Origin: Citrobacter youngae ATCC 29220
Lineage (GTDB): Bacteria > Pseudomonadota > Gammaproteobacteria > Enterobacterales > Enterobacteriaceae
DNA length: 64,000 bases
Direction: 5' to 3'
NCBI RefSeq assembly: GCF_000155975.1
Contig: NZ_GG730299.1
Location: forward strand, 124,305-188,304
The translations under genes were made by a program, and so were the position numbers. The notes beneath the pieces were generated by a model. It saw nothing but the letters and a program-made list of their open reading frames with translations. It did not search any database and was not told the DNA's origin. This document shows positions 38,845 to 49,039 of the stretch, in pieces; positions within the stretch are counted from its first letter, which is position 1; each line of letters begins with the position of its first letter.

Positions 38845-40828
38845 GCACTTTGTGCGCTTTGGCGACGATGTTATCCACCGTAAAGCCGAAGAACGGGAAC
38901 AGCTTGTCCGCTGGCGCCGACTCCCCATAACCCGTCATACCAACAATCGCTCCCTTTAGCCCGACATATTTGTACCAGTAATCGGCAATGCCAGCTTCTA
39001 TCGCCACCCGCGCGCTGACGTTTGCCGGTAAGACCGATTCTCGGTACGCTTCATCCTGAGCGTCAAAAATATCGGTTGAGGGCAGAGACACTACCCGCAC
39101 GTTACGACCTTCACCGGTCAGTTTTTCCGCTGCCAGCAGCGTGATTTCCATCTCTGAACCGGTAGCAATCAGGATAACATCCGGCTTACCGCCGCCATCC
39201 TTCAGCACATAGCCGCCGCGGGCAATCTGCTGCACCTGCTCAGGCGTGCGCTCAACCTGCGCCAGATTTTGCCGCGAGAGGATCAGCGCCGTTGGCCCGT
39301 CATGGCGCTCCACCGCCAGCTTCCAGCCTACCGCGGCCTCAACCTGATCGCACGGTCGCCAGGTGCTGAAATTAGGCGTCAGACGCAGGCTGGCGAGCTG
39401 TTCAACGGCCTGGTGCGTCGGACCATCTTCTCCCAGGCCAATTGAGTCGTGGGTATAAACCATGATTTGTCGGGCCTTCATTAACGCCGCCATGCGCGCG
39501 GCATTACGGGCATATTCGACAAACATCAGGAAGGTGGCGGTGTACGGCACAAAGCCACCGTGATGGGCGATACCGTTGGCAATGGCGGTCATGCCAAACT
39601 CTCGCACACCGTAATGGATGTAATTTCCGGCATGATCCTCTTTAAGCGAAGTGGAGCCTTTCCAGATAGTCAGGTTGCTGGGAGCCAAATCCGCTGAACC
39701 ACCTAATAGTTCAGGCAGCATCGGTCCGTAAGCGTTCAGCGTATTTTGCGAAGCCTTACGGGTGGCGATTTTGGCTGGATTAGCCTGTAAGTCGGTAATG
39801 TATTTTTGGGTTGTTTCTTCCCACTCTTCCGGCAGTCCGCCGCTCATTCGACGGGTAAATTCAGCCGCCAGCTCCGGGTGTGCTTGTTGATACGCCGCGA
39901 ATTTCTCATTCCAGGCCTGTTGCGCTTTCTCGCCTTTTTCCCGTGCATCCCACGCCCGGTAAATCTCTTTGGGGATCTCAAAAGCCGGATGATGCCAGCC
40001 CAGCTTCTGGCGGGTTAGCGCCACTTCTTCTTCACCCAGCGCGGCGCCGTGCGCTTCTTCTTTCCCGGCTTTATTCGGCGAGCCAAAACCAATCACCGTG
40101 CGGCAGATAATCAGTGACGGCTTATCGGTAACGGCCTGCGCTTCCTGAATCGCTTTTTTCACCGCCTCAGGATCATGACCATCAATCTCATGCACGACAT
40201 GCCAGTGATAGGCCTCAAAGCGTTTCGCAGTATCGTCGGTAAACCAGCCGTCGGTTTCGCCATCAATCGAGATGCCGTTGTGGTCATAGAAGCCGATCAG
40301 TTTGCCCAGCCCCAGGGTTCCCGCCAGGGAACAAACCTCATGGGAAATTCCTTCCATCAGGCAGCCGTCGCCCATAAACACCCAGGTATAGTGGTTAACA
40401 ATCTCATGATCCGGCTGGTTAAACTGCGCCGCCAGCGTGCGTTCGGCAATCGCCAGACCAACCGCGTTGGCTAAACCCTGACCCAGCGGGCCGGTGGTGG
40501 TTTCCACGCCCGGCGTGTAGCCGATTTCCGGGTGCCCTGGCGTCTTCGAGTGCAGCTGGCGGAAGTTCTTCAGCTCCTCTAACGGCAGGTCGTAGCCGGA
40601 AAGATGCAGCAGACTGTAAAGCAGCATTGAAGCATGACCATTGGACAGAATAAACCGGTCACGATCGTACCAGCTGGGATCGGTCGGGTTATGGCGGAGG
40701 AAATCATTCCACAGTACTTCGGCGATATCGGCCATACCCATTGGCGCGCCGGGGTGGCCTGAGTTAGCTTTTTGTACGGCATCCATACTTAGCGCACGAA
40801 TGGCATTGGCAAGCTCTTTACGGGTCAT
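38834..40828 (-). CDS. tktB: Transketolase 2
   Basis: A 664-residue cytoplasmic thiamine-diphosphate enzyme of the pentose phosphate pathway that moves two-carbon units between sugar phosphates; E. coli TktB has 667. The ThDP/metal motif GDGCLMEG lies near residue 154 with the closing Asn about 30 residues on (DHNGIS), and [14 protein letters not shown] marks the pyrimidine domain. It overlaps the end of ypfG. In E. coli talA lies immediately upstream in one operon; here it is missing. In E. coli the pair is RpoS-controlled. Confidence 0.95.
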   Translation of the reverse strand: MTRKELANAIRALSMDAVQKANSGHPGAPMGMADIAEVLWNDFLRHNPTDPSWYDRDRFILSNGHASMLLYSLLHLSGYDLPLEELKNFRQLHSKTPGHPEIGYTPGVETTTGPLGQGLANAVGLAIAERTLAAQFNQPDHEIVNHYTWVFMGDGCLMEGISHEVCSLAGTLGLGKLIGFYDHNGISIDGETDGWFTDDTAKRFEAYHWHVVHEIDGHDPEAVKKAIQEAQAVTDKPSLIICRTVIGFGSPNKAGKEEAHGAALGEEEVALTRQKLGWHHPAFEIPKEIYRAWDAREKGEKAQQAWNEKFAAYQQAHPELAAEFTRRMSGGLPEEWEETTQKYITDLQANPAKIATRKASQNTLNAYGPMLPELLGGSADLAPSNLTIWKGSTSLKEDHAGNYIHYGVREFGMTAIANGIAHHGGFVPYTATFLMFVEYARNAARMAALMKARQIMVYTHDSIGLGEDGPTHQAVEQLASLRLTPNFSTWRPCDQVEAAVGWKLAVERHDGPTALILSRQNLAQVERTPEQVQQIARGGYVLKDGGGKPDVILIATGSEMEITLLAAEKLTGEGRNVRVVSLPSTDIFDAQDEAYRESVLPANVSARVAIEAGIADYWYKYVGLKGAIVGMTGYGESAPADKLFPFFGFTVDNIVAKAHKVLNA

Positions 40829-41107
40829 AGGAAATACTCCTTGAAAAGTAAAGCGTTAGATGCGTGTGTTGATTCACACTTTTGGGAAAATTGCGGGCTG
40901 CACACGCAAAAAGCATAGCAGACAAGCATGGCATTGCTGGATTAAGCAGGTAACATGGCTGTTATAAGTTGATAACAAATTCTTTCTTTGAATGGCGAGA
41001 GTTTGGGGACCTTCAAAGTTTGCGCCGCTGAGTGAGGTGATAATGTGCGGCTCGTAGCATGGTTACCCGCGCCACTTTTTTGATCGACACGTGAAAGGAA
41101 CAACAAG
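40829..41107. promoter_or_regulatory. tktB/maeB divergent promoter region, no talA
   Basis: A 279-base gap between divergent genes. In E. coli and Salmonella the 316-codon talA gene stands here. I find no transaldolase fragment in any frame. Confidence 0.6.
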
Positions 41108-43387
41108 ATGGATGACCAGTTAAAACAAAGCGCCCTCGATTTCCACGAATTTCCAGTACCAGGCAAAATTCAGGTTTCTCCGACCAAGCCTCTGGCAACG
41201 CAGCGTGACCTGGCGCTGGCCTATTCGCCAGGCGTTGCAGCGCCATGTCTGGAAATTGAAAAGGACCCGCTGGCGGCCTACAAATACACCGCGCGCGGCA
41301 ACCTGGTTGCGGTTATCTCCAACGGTACGGCGGTGCTGGGGCTGGGCAATATCGGCGCACTGGCTGGCAAACCGGTGATGGAAGGTAAAGGCGTTCTGTT
41401 TAAGAAATTCGCCGGGATTGACGTGTTCGACATCGAAGTAGATGAACTCGATCCGGATAAATTTATCAATGTGGTTGCGGCGCTGGAGCCCACGTTTGGC
41501 GGCATTAACCTTGAAGATATTAAAGCGCCGGAATGCTTCTACATTGAGCAAAAACTGCGCGAGCGCATGAATATTCCGGTATTCCATGATGATCAGCACG
41601 GCACGGCGATCATCAGCACCGCCGCCATTCTTAACGGTCTGCGGGTGGTGGAGAAGAACATCTCTGACGTGCGCATGGTGGTGTCTGGCGCAGGTGCGGC
41701 GGCAATTGCCTGTATGAACCTGCTGGTGGCGCTGGGCATGCAGAAACACAACATTGTGGTCTGCGACTCCAAGGGTGTGATTTACAAAGACCGCGAACCG
41801 AACATGGCGGAAACCAAAGCGGCTTACGCGGTGGTGGATGACGGTAAGCGCACGCTGGATGATGTGATTGACGGCGCAGACATTTTCCTTGGCTGTTCCG
41901 GCCCGAAAGTGCTGACCCAGGAAATGGTCAAGAAGATGGCGCGTGCGCCAATGATTCTGGCACTCGCCAACCCGGAACCGGAAATCCTGCCGCCGCTGGC
42001 AAAAGAGGTGCGTTCCGACGCCATCATTTGTACCGGTCGTTCAGACTACCCGAACCAGGTTAACAACGTTCTGTGCTTCCCGTTCATCTTCCGCGGCGCG
42101 CTGGACGTCGGCGCTACCGCTATCAACGAAGAGATGAAACTGGCCGCGGTGCACGCCATTGCTGAGCTGGCGCACGCCGAGCAGAGCGAAGTGGTAGCCT
42201 CTGCCTATGGCGATCAGGATCTGAGCTTTGGCCCGGAATACATCATTCCGAAACCGTTCGACCCGCGTCTGATCGTCAAAATCGCCCCTGCGGTCGCGAA
42301 GGCGGCGATGGACTCCGGTGTGGCAACGCGCCCGATTGCAGACTTTGACGCTTATATCGATAAGCTGACCGAATTCGTCTACAAAACCAACCTGTTCATG
42401 AAGCCGATTTTCTCTCTGGCACGTAAAGCGCCGAAGCGCGTGGTGCTGACGGAAGGGGAAGAGGCGCGTGTGCTGCATGCGACGCAGGAGCTGATCACCT
42501 TAGGTCTGGCGAAGCCGATCCTGATCGGTCGTCCGAGCGTTATCGAAATGCGTATCCAGAAACTGGGACTGCAGATCAAAGCCGGCGTCGATTTTGAAAT
42601 CGTTAACAACGAGTCCGATCCGCGCTTTAAAGAGTACTGGAGCGAGTACTACCAGATTATGAAGCGTCGCGGTATTACCCAGGAGCAGGCGCAGCGTGCG
42701 GTGATTGCCAACACCACGGTGATCGGCGCAATCATGGTGCAGCGTGGTGAAGCGGATGCGATGATCTGCGGTACGATTGGCGACTACCATGAGCACTTCA
42801 GCGTGGTGAAAGAGGTGTTTGGTCACCGCGATGGCGTGCATACGGCCGGGGCGATGAATGCGCTGCTGCTGCCAAGCGGTAACACCTTTATCGCCGATAC
42901 CTACGTCAACGACGATCCAACGCCGGAACAGCTGGCGGAAATCGCCGTAATGGCGGCAGAAACCGTGCGTCGCTTTGGTATCGAACCGAAGGTGGCGCTG
43001 CTGTCGCATTCCAACTTTGGTTCATCTGACTGCCCGTCGGCCAGCAAAATGCGTGACGCGCTGGCGCTGATTAAGGCGCGTGTGCCAGAGTTGATGATCG
43101 ACGGTGAAATGCACGGCGATGCCGCGCTGGTGGAAAGCATCCGTAATGACCGGATGCCGGACAGTCCGCTGAAAGGTTCAGCCAATATTCTGGTGATGCC
43201 GAATATGGAAGCCGCTCGTATTAGTTACAACTTACTCCGCGTTTCCAGTTCTGAAGGCGTAACGGTCGGGCCGGTGCTGATGGGAGTGGCGAAACCGGTT
43301 CACGTATTAACGCCGATCGCTTCTGTTCGTCGTATCGTTAATATGGTGGCGCTGGCGGTTGTAGAAGCCCAAACGCAGCCGCTGTAA
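41108..43387 (+). CDS. maeB: NADP-dependent malic enzyme
   Basis: A 759-residue cytoplasmic enzyme, the E. coli length, that decarboxylates malate to pyruvate with NADP. Residues 1 to about 430 are the malic enzyme domain ([21 protein letters not shown], the dinucleotide loop [11 protein letters not shown] and [13 protein letters not shown]). From about 430 it carries a phosphotransacetylase-like domain that is thought to be regulatory (acetyl-CoA inhibition in E. coli). The start follows AAAGGAACAACAAG. A terminator follows and separates it from the eut operon. Confidence 0.97.
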   Translation: MDDQLKQSALDFHEFPVPGKIQVSPTKPLATQRDLALAYSPGVAAPCLEIEKDPLAAYKYTARGNLVAVISNGTAVLGLGNIGALAGKPVMEGKGVLFKKFAGIDVFDIEVDELDPDKFINVVAALEPTFGGINLEDIKAPECFYIEQKLRERMNIPVFHDDQHGTAIISTAAILNGLRVVEKNISDVRMVVSGAGAAAIACMNLLVALGMQKHNIVVCDSKGVIYKDREPNMAETKAAYAVVDDGKRTLDDVIDGADIFLGCSGPKVLTQEMVKKMARAPMILALANPEPEILPPLAKEVRSDAIICTGRSDYPNQVNNVLCFPFIFRGALDVGATAINEEMKLAAVHAIAELAHAEQSEVVASAYGDQDLSFGPEYIIPKPFDPRLIVKIAPAVAKAAMDSGVATRPIADFDAYIDKLTEFVYKTNLFMKPIFSLARKAPKRVVLTEGEEARVLHATQELITLGLAKPILIGRPSVIEMRIQKLGLQIKAGVDFEIVNNESDPRFKEYWSEYYQIMKRRGITQEQAQRAVIANTTVIGAIMVQRGEADAMICGTIGDYHEHFSVVKEVFGHRDGVHTAGAMNALLLPSGNTFIADTYVNDDPTPEQLAEIAVMAAETVRRFGIEPKVALLSHSNFGSSDCPSASKMRDALALIKARVPELMIDGEMHGDAALVESIRNDRMPDSPLKGSANILVMPNMEAARISYNLLRVSSSEGVTVGPVLMGVAKPVHVLTPIASVRRIVNMVALAVVEAQTQPL

Positions 43388-43407
43388 TTTCACTTTAATT
43401 TATTTCC

Positions 43408-43436
43408 GGCGCGGGTTTCCCCCGCGCCTTTTTATT
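43408..43436 (+). terminator. Intrinsic terminator of maeB
   Basis: GGCGCGGG (43408-43415) pairs with CCCGCGCC (43421-43428), followed by TTTTTATTTT. Confidence 0.92.
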
Positions 43437-43447
43437 TTCCCTTTCTT

Positions 43448-43463
43448 AGTGATCCACTTCACC
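43448..43463. promoter_or_regulatory. CRP-like site upstream of eutS
   Basis: AGTGATCCACTTCACC contains GTGA-N6-TCAC, the conserved core of the CRP consensus TGTGA-N6-TCACA. It is centred about 92 bases before the eutS start. cAMP-CRP stimulation of the main eut promoter is known in Salmonella. Confidence 0.65.
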
Positions 43464-43547
43464 TTTTAAACCTGGTTGCCGAATTTTGTTATTTACTCTG
43501 ACAAAAAATTGCCACGATGAGGGCAGTTTTAGCGGAGGCGGTGAGCA

Positions 43548-43883
43548 ATGGAAAAAGAACGCATCATTCAGGAATTTGTGCCGGGGAAACAGGTCACGCT
43601 GGCGCATCTCATTGCGCACCCAGGCGAAGAACTGGCGAAAAAGATCGGCGTTCCCGAGGCGGGCGCCATCGGCATTATGACGCTGACGCCAGGCGAAACC
43701 GCGATGATTGCCGGTGACTTAGCCATGAAGGCGGCGGATGTACATATCGGCTTTCTCGATAGATTTAGCGGCGCGCTGGTGATCTACGGCTCGGTAGGCG
43801 CAGTGGAAGAGGCCTTATTACAGACGGTGAGCGGTCTGGGTCGGTTATTAAATTTCACTTTGTGCAGTCTGACAAAAAGCTAA
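43548..43883 (+). CDS. eutS: EutS, microcompartment shell protein
   Basis: A 111-residue BMC-domain protein, the E. coli length. It is the circularly permuted, bent-hexamer shell type. The conserved segments [23 protein letters not shown] and [27 protein letters not shown] form the subunit core. It is the first gene of the operon, and the start follows GCGGAGGCGGTGAGCA. It helps enclose ethanolamine breakdown, holding acetaldehyde inside the compartment. Confidence 0.95.
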   Translation: MEKERIIQEFVPGKQVTLAHLIAHPGEELAKKIGVPEAGAIGIMTLTPGETAMIAGDLAMKAADVHIGFLDRFSGALVIYGSVGAVEEALLQTVSGLGRLLNFTLCSLTKS

Positions 43884-43895
43884 TCAGAGGCGGCG

Positions 43896-44375
43896 ATGAA
43901 ACGTATTGCGTTTGTCGGTACGGTGGGGGCGGGGAAAACAACGCTCTTTAATGCGCTGCAGGGAAATTATTCTCTCGCCAGAAAAACACAGGCCGTTGAG
44001 TTTAATGAAAATGGCGACATTGATACACCGGGAGAATATTTTAGCCATCCGCGCTGGTACCACGCCTTAATTACCACGTTGCAGGATGTTGATACGTTGA
44101 TTTATATACACGCGGCAAATGATAAAGAAAGTCGCTTACCTGCCGGATTGTTGGATATCGGCGCCAGTAAACGACAAATCGCCGTTATCAGCAAAACGGA
44201 TGTGCCGGATGCTGATGTCGCCGCAACGCGACAGCTACTTCGGGGAATGGGGTTCCAGGAGCCAATTTTCGAACTCAATAGCCATGACCCGCGCAGCGTA
44301 CAGCACCTGGTGGATTATCTGACTGAGCTCAGCCAAAAGGAGGAAAGGGCAGGTGAAAAAACTCATCACAGCTAA
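43896..44375 (+). CDS. eutP: EutP, P-loop protein with acetate kinase activity
   Basis: A 159-residue protein of the GTPase superfamily. Walker A is GTVGAGKT at residues 8-15, with a DTPGEYF-like switch segment (residues 44-50) and SKTDVPDA in the NKxD position. In Salmonella EutP and EutQ have been reported as acetate kinases. It starts 13 bases after eutS and its last 23 bases overlap eutQ, so translation is coupled. Confidence 0.93.
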   Translation: MKRIAFVGTVGAGKTTLFNALQGNYSLARKTQAVEFNENGDIDTPGEYFSHPRWYHALITTLQDVDTLIYIHAANDKESRLPAGLLDIGASKRQIAVISKTDVPDADVAATRQLLRGMGFQEPIFELNSHDPRSVQHLVDYLTELSQKEERAGEKTHHS

Positions 44376-45054
44376 TGATATTCGTGCGGCCCACGCACGC
44401 GGCGAACAGGAAATGTCGGTTGTTCTGCGCGCCAGCATCATCACCCCGGAGGCGCGCGAAGTCGCGGAGCTGCTGGGCGTCACTATCCGTGAATGCGACG
44501 AATCTGCGTCGACCGCGACCGCTACGCCCGCTGCAGTGGATGAGGGCAAGACGGAGAGCCAGCGTATTCGCGAAACCATCATTGCGCAATTGCCCGAAGG
44601 GCAGTTTACCGAAAGCCTGGTCGCCCAACTGATGGACAAAGTCATGAAGGAGAAACAGTCGCTGGAGCAGGGCGGAATGCAGCCGAGCTTTAACTCGGTT
44701 ACCGGCAAAGGCGGCGTCAAAGTCATCGACGGCGGCAGCGTGAAGTTCGGGCGTTTTGACGGCGCGCAGCCGCACTGCGTGGGGTTAACCGATCTGGTGA
44801 CCGACCAGGACGGTAGCAGCATGGCCGCCGGGTTCATGCAGTGGGATAACGCCTTTTTCCCATGGACGCTGAACTACGACGAAATCGACATGATTCTGGA
44901 AGGCGAGCTGCACGTTCGTCACGAAGGCGAAACCATGATTGCTAAAGCCGGGGACGTGATGTTTATCCCGAAAGGCTCCAGCATCGAATTTGGTACGCCA
45001 TCGACGGTGAAGTTTCTGTATGTGGCCTGGCCTGCGAACTGGCAGTCCTGCTAA
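44353..45054 (+). CDS. eutQ: EutQ, cupin-fold protein with acetate kinase activity
   Basis: A 233-residue protein, equal in length to E. coli EutQ. The first 100 residues are variable and Lys/Glu-rich; the C-terminal half (about 120-230) is a cupin (GAQPHCVGLTDL, DEIDMILEGELHVRHEGE, GDVMFIPKGSSIEFGTP). In Salmonella it is needed for anaerobic growth on ethanolamine with tetrathionate and has acetate kinase activity, and it associates with the shell. It uses a GTG start at 44353 after AAGGAGGAAAGGGCAG, inside the end of eutP. Confidence 0.94.
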   Translation: MKKLITANDIRAAHARGEQEMSVVLRASIITPEAREVAELLGVTIRECDESASTATATPAAVDEGKTESQRIRETIIAQLPEGQFTESLVAQLMDKVMKEKQSLEQGGMQPSFNSVTGKGGVKVIDGGSVKFGRFDGAQPHCVGLTDLVTDQDGSSMAAGFMQWDNAFFPWTLNYDEIDMILEGELHVRHEGETMIAKAGDVMFIPKGSSIEFGTPSTVKFLYVAWPANWQSC

Positions 45055-45063
45055 GGCGGATGT

Positions 45064-45867
45064 ATGAAGGATTTCATTACCGAAGCATGGCTCAGAGCGA
45101 ATCATACGCTCAGCGAAGGGGCGGAAATTCATCTCCCCGCTGACGCTCGCCTGACGCCGTCTGCCCGGGAATTACTGGAAAGCCGACATCTGCGCATTAA
45201 GTTTATCGACGAGCAGGGCAGCCTGTTTATTGATGACGAACAACAGCAGCCGCAGCCGGTGCATGGGTTAACCAGCAGCGATACCCATCCCCAGGCCAGC
45301 TGCGAACTGTGTCATCAACCGGTGGCGAAGAAACCTGACACGCTCACGCATCTGACTGCGGACAAGATGGTCGCCAAAAGCGACCCGCGGCTGGGATTTC
45401 GCGCCGCGCTCGACAGCACCATCGCGCTGGCCGTGTGGCTGCAGCTAGAGCTGGCGGAACCGTGGCAGCCGTGGCTGGCGGATATCCGTTCGCGCCTGGG
45501 CAACATTATGCGCGCCGACGCAATGGACGAGCCGCTGGCAGCACAAGCTATCGTCGGTTTAAGCGATGAAGATTTACACCGGCTTTCGCATCAGCCGCTG
45601 CGCTATCTGGACCACGATCATCTGGTGCCTGAAGCCAGTCACGGACGCGATTGCGCGCTGCTCAATCTGCTGCGTACCAAAGTCCGGGAAACGGAAACGG
45701 TGGCGGCCCAGGTGTTTATCACCCGTAGTTTTGAGGTTATGCGACCGGACATCATGCAGGCGCTCAACCGCCTTTCCAGTACGGTCTACGTGATGATGAT
45801 TCTGAGCGTGGCGAAGCATCCGCTGACGGTTAGCCAAATTCAACAGCGACTGGGGGAGAAACCATGA
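45064..45867 (+). CDS. eutT: EutT, corrinoid adenosyltransferase (variant metal motif)
   Basis: A 267-residue enzyme that makes adenosylcobalamin for the EutBC lyase from cob(I)alamin and ATP. The Salmonella enzyme has the metal motif HX11CCX2C. Here His67, Cys80 and Cys83 are in place, but residue 79 is Ser (codon AGC at 45298-45300). The rest, including [13 protein letters not shown] and [24 protein letters not shown], is well conserved, so the gene is intact. Its last 4 bases overlap eutD (ATGA). A catalytic effect of the substitution is possible but unproven. Confidence 0.94.
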   Translation: MKDFITEAWLRANHTLSEGAEIHLPADARLTPSARELLESRHLRIKFIDEQGSLFIDDEQQQPQPVHGLTSSDTHPQASCELCHQPVAKKPDTLTHLTADKMVAKSDPRLGFRAALDSTIALAVWLQLELAEPWQPWLADIRSRLGNIMRADAMDEPLAAQAIVGLSDEDLHRLSHQPLRYLDHDHLVPEASHGRDCALLNLLRTKVRETETVAAQVFITRSFEVMRPDIMQALNRLSSTVYVMMILSVAKHPLTVSQIQQRLGEKP

Positions 45868-46880
45868 TCATTGAACGTGCTCGTCAACTCGCCCAACGCG
45901 CACCTGCACGGGTGGTGTTCCCGGATGCGCTGGATATCCGGGTGCTGAAGGCGGCGAATTACCTGCACCAGCACGGTCTGGCGCATCCCATTCTCGTCGC
46001 CAGCCCGTTTGCCTTGCGCCAGTTTGCCCTCAGCCATCGGGTGGCGATGGACGGCATTCAGGTGATTGATCCGCAAAGCAATGTGCAGATGCGTGAAGAG
46101 TTTGCGCTGCGCTGGCTGGCCCGCGCGGGAGATAAAACGCCAGCCGATGCGCTGGAAAAACTTAACGATCCATTGATGTTCGCCGCCGCAATGGTTAGCG
46201 CGGGGAAAGCGGATGTCTGCATTGCCGGTAATCTGTCGTCGACGGCAAACGTGCTGCGCGCCGGGTTACGCATTATTGGGCTCCAGCCTGGCTGTAAAAC
46301 GCTGTCGTCAATTTTCCTGATGCTGCCGCAGTATCTCGGACCGTCATTAGGATTTGCCGATTGCAGCGTCGTGCCGCAGCCCACCGCCGCACAGCTGGCG
46401 GATATTGCGATTGCCAGCGCGCAGACCTGGCAGGCGATTACGGGTGAAGAGCCGCGCGTGGCCATGCTGTCGTTTTCAAGTAATGGCAGCGCCCGTCACC
46501 CCAACGTCGCTAACGTGCAGCAGGCGACCGAGATCGTTCGTGAACGCGCGCCGCAGCTTATCGTAGATGGCGAACTGCAATTTGATGCCGCCTTTGTTCC
46601 GGATGTCGCCGCGCAAAAAGCGCCCGCCAGTCCGTTAAAGGGCAATGCCAATGTGATGGTCTTCCCGTCGCTGGAGGCAGGCAATATTGGCTACAAAATC
46701 GCCCAGCGCCTGGGCGGTTATCGTGCAGTCGGGCCGCTGATCCAAGGGCTGGCCGCACCGCTTCATGACCTGTCTCGCGGCTGTAGCGTACAGGAAATTA
46801 TCGAACTGGCGTTGGTGGCAGCAGTGCCGCGCCAGACTGACATGAGTCGTGAAAACGCCTCGCACACACTGGTTGTTTAG
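45864..46880 (+). CDS. eutD: EutD, phosphotransacetylase
   Basis: A 338-residue enzyme that converts acetyl-CoA and phosphate to acetyl phosphate, recycling CoA inside the compartment. It is a short-form Pta without the N-terminal DRTGG region. Typical segments are [31 protein letters not shown] and [19 protein letters not shown]. The N-terminal 20 residues ([19 protein letters not shown]) resemble an encapsulation helix. It overlaps eutT by 4 bases. Confidence 0.95.
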   Translation: MIIERARQLAQRAPARVVFPDALDIRVLKAANYLHQHGLAHPILVASPFALRQFALSHRVAMDGIQVIDPQSNVQMREEFALRWLARAGDKTPADALEKLNDPLMFAAAMVSAGKADVCIAGNLSSTANVLRAGLRIIGLQPGCKTLSSIFLMLPQYLGPSLGFADCSVVPQPTAAQLADIAIASAQTWQAITGEEPRVAMLSFSSNGSARHPNVANVQQATEIVRERAPQLIVDGELQFDAAFVPDVAAQKAPASPLKGNANVMVFPSLEAGNIGYKIAQRLGGYRAVGPLIQGLAAPLHDLSRGCSVQEIIELALVAAVPRQTDMSRENASHTLVV

Positions 46881-46916
46881 GTCCCGTTCTGGACCCCTTA
46901 ATGAGAGGAAAACACA

Positions 46917-47210
46917 ATGGAAGCATTAGGAATGATTGAAACCCGGGGCCTGGTTGCACTGATTGAGGCTTCTGACGCAATGGTTAAAGCGGCACGCGTG
47001 AAACTGGTTGGCGTGAAGCAGATCGGTGGCGGTCTGGTCACTGCCATGGTTCGTGGCGACGTGGCGGCATGCAAGGCTGCAACGGACGCAGGTGCTGCGG
47101 CTGCACAGCGTATTGGCGAGCTGGTTTCCGTACACGTGATTCCGCGTCCGCATGGCGATCTGGAAGAAGTGTTCCCGATCAGCTTTAAAGGCGACAGCAA
47201 CGACATGTAA
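46917..47210 (+). CDS. eutM: EutM, major hexameric shell protein
   Basis: A 97-residue BMC-domain protein. The sequence [20 protein letters not shown] and the central pore loop ([18 protein letters not shown]) are almost identical to E. coli EutM. Hexamers tile the flat facets. It is one of the most abundant shell parts. It starts after AGAGGAAAACACA, 36 bases beyond eutD, and is followed by an unusually long 114-base gap that carries hairpins. Confidence 0.97.
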   Translation: MEALGMIETRGLVALIEASDAMVKAARVKLVGVKQIGGGLVTAMVRGDVAACKAATDAGAAAAQRIGELVSVHVIPRPHGDLEEVFPISFKGDSNDM

Positions 47211-47219
47211 GTCGTCCAC

Positions 47220-47250
47220 GTGACGCCGCGGACTTCATTGCTGGCGTCAC
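47220..47250 (+). promoter_or_regulatory. Intra-operon hairpin between eutM and eutN
   Basis: GTGACGCC (47220-47227) pairs exactly with GGCGTCAC (47243-47250) around a 15-base loop, and a weaker hairpin with a G-U pair follows near 47269-47286. There is no T-run. Such a hairpin after an abundant shell gene can protect the upstream mRNA from exonucleases and set the EutM:EutN ratio. Confidence 0.6.
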
Positions 47251-47324
47251 CCTCTCTCCTTTTCACATTACCTTCTGCGGAGGGTAGGGGGAGGTTTTAC
47301 CTGAAATATGCCACGGAGGCGCGT

Positions 47325-47612
47325 ATGAAACTGGCAATCGTCACAGGACAAATTGTTTGTACCGTACGCCATCAGGGGCTCGCGCACGACAAGTTGCTGA
47401 TGGTGGAAATGATTGACGCCCAGGGAAATCCCGACGGGCAATGTGCTGTTGCTATCGACAGCATCGGGGCGGGAACCGGAGAGTGGGTGCTGCTGGTCAG
47501 CGGAAGCTCCGCCCGTCAGGCGCACCGTAACGAATCATCGCCTGTCGATCTGTGCGTAATTGGCATTGTCGATGAAGTGGTGGCAGGTGGTCAGGTGATC
47601 TTCCATAAATAA
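47325..47612 (+). CDS. eutN: EutN, pentameric vertex shell protein
   Basis: A 95-residue protein of the EutN/CcmL family (BMC-P), an OB-like fold that forms pentamers closing the shell's vertices. It starts MKLAIVTGQIVCTVRH and ends DEVVAGGQVIFHK, as in E. coli. The start at 47325 follows GGAGGCGCGT; upstream in-frame codons back to 47220 run through the hairpin and are not coding. Confidence 0.95.
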   Translation: MKLAIVTGQIVCTVRHQGLAHDKLLMVEMIDAQGNPDGQCAVAIDSIGAGTGEWVLLVSGSSARQAHRNESSPVDLCVIGIVDEVVAGGQVIFHK

Positions 47613-47623
47613 GGCAGAAAATC

Positions 47624-49027
47624 ATGAATCAACAGGATATTGAACAGGTCGTGAAAGCGGTGCTGCTGAAAATGAAAGACAGCAGCCAACCCGTCAGCGC
47701 CGTTCAAGAAATGGGCGTTTTTGCCTCCCTGGATGACGCAGTGGCGGCGGCAAAACTGGCCCAGCAAGGGCTGAAAAGCGTTGCCATGCGCCAACTGGCT
47801 ATCACGGCTCTACGTGAGGCGGGCGAAAAACACGCCAGAGAATTAGCGGAACTTGCCGTCACCGAAACCGGCATGGGACGCGTAGAAGATAAATTTGCCA
47901 AAAACGTGGCGCAGGCGCGCGGCACGCCGGGGGTGGAATGTCTGTCTCCACAGGTTCTGACCGGCGATAACGGCCTGACGCTGATTGAAAACGCGCCGTG
48001 GGGCGTGGTGGCCTCGGTGACCCCGTCCACCAACCCGGCCGCGACCGTTATTAACAACGCCATCAGCCTGATTGCCGCTGGCAACAGCGTGGTTTTCGCA
48101 CCGCATCCGGCGGCGAAAAAAGTCTCTCAGCGCGCAATCACTCTGCTTAACCAGGCGATCGTTGCCGCAGGCGGCCCGGCAAACCTGCTGGTGACCGTTG
48201 CCAATCCGGATATCGAAACCGCCCAGCGGTTGTTCAAGTACCCAGGCATTGGCCTGCTGGTGGTGACCGGCGGCGAAGCCGTAGTGGATGCCGCGCGTAA
48301 ACACACCAACAAACGTCTGATTGCCGCCGGTGCGGGTAACCCGCCGGTGGTGGTGGATGAAACGGCCGACCTGGCGCGCGCGGCGCAGTCGGTAGTCAAA
48401 GGCGCGTCGTTTGACAACAACATTATCTGCGCCGACGAAAAAGTGCTGATTGTGGTCGATAGCGTCGCTAATGAACTGATGCGTCTGATGGAAAGCCAGC
48501 ACGCGGTGAAACTGACCGCGGCCCAGGCCGAACAGCTGCAGCCGGTGCTGCTGAAAAATATCGACGAGCGCGGTAAAGGCACGGTCAGCCGTGACTGGGT
48601 AGGGCGCGATGCGGGAAAAATCGCTGCGGCGATTGGTCTGAACGTACCGGAGCAAACCCGGCTGTTATTCGTCGAAACTTCCGCGACGCATCCGTTTGCC
48701 GTCACCGAACTGATGATGCCGGTGCTGCCGGTCGTGCGGGTCGCCAACGTTGATGAAGCCATTGAGCTGGCGGTCAGGCTTGAAGGCGGTTGCCACCATA
48801 CGGCGGCAATGCACTCACGCAACATCGACAACATGAACCGTATGGCAAACGCCATTGATACCAGCATTTTCGTTAAGAACGGGCCATGCATTGCCGGTCT
48901 GGGACTTGGCGGCGAAGGCTGGACCACGATGACCATTACCACGCCAACCGGGGAAGGGGTGACCAGCGCGCGTACGTTTGTGCGTCTGCGTCGCTGTGTG
49001 TTGGTGGACGCCTTCAGAATTGTATAA
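47624..49027 (+). CDS. eutE: EutE, CoA-acylating acetaldehyde dehydrogenase
   Basis: A 467-residue enzyme that oxidises acetaldehyde to acetyl-CoA with NAD. Residues 1-20 (MNQQDIEQVVKAVLLKMK) are an amphipathic encapsulation helix, followed by the aldehyde dehydrogenase fold with the catalytic Cys269 in NNIICADEK. VTPSTNPAATVINNAI lines the cofactor site. It equals the E. coli enzyme in length and lies 11 bases after eutN. Confidence 0.96.
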   Translation: MNQQDIEQVVKAVLLKMKDSSQPVSAVQEMGVFASLDDAVAAAKLAQQGLKSVAMRQLAITALREAGEKHARELAELAVTETGMGRVEDKFAKNVAQARGTPGVECLSPQVLTGDNGLTLIENAPWGVVASVTPSTNPAATVINNAISLIAAGNSVVFAPHPAAKKVSQRAITLLNQAIVAAGGPANLLVTVANPDIETAQRLFKYPGIGLLVVTGGEAVVDAARKHTNKRLIAAGAGNPPVVVDETADLARAAQSVVKGASFDNNIICADEKVLIVVDSVANELMRLMESQHAVKLTAAQAEQLQPVLLKNIDERGKGTVSRDWVGRDAGKIAAAIGLNVPEQTRLLFVETSATHPFAVTELMMPVLPVVRVANVDEAIELAVRLEGGCHHTAAMHSRNIDNMNRMANAIDTSIFVKNGPCIAGLGLGGEGWTTMTITTPTGEGVTSARTFVRLRRCVLVDAFRIV

Positions 49028-49039
49028 GGAGTAAAAGAG

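Noticed and set aside
43486-43717. Two short open frames overlapping the start of eutS
   Set aside because: EutS itself is family-typical in the third frame. The others contain no recognisable protein and share no start signal.
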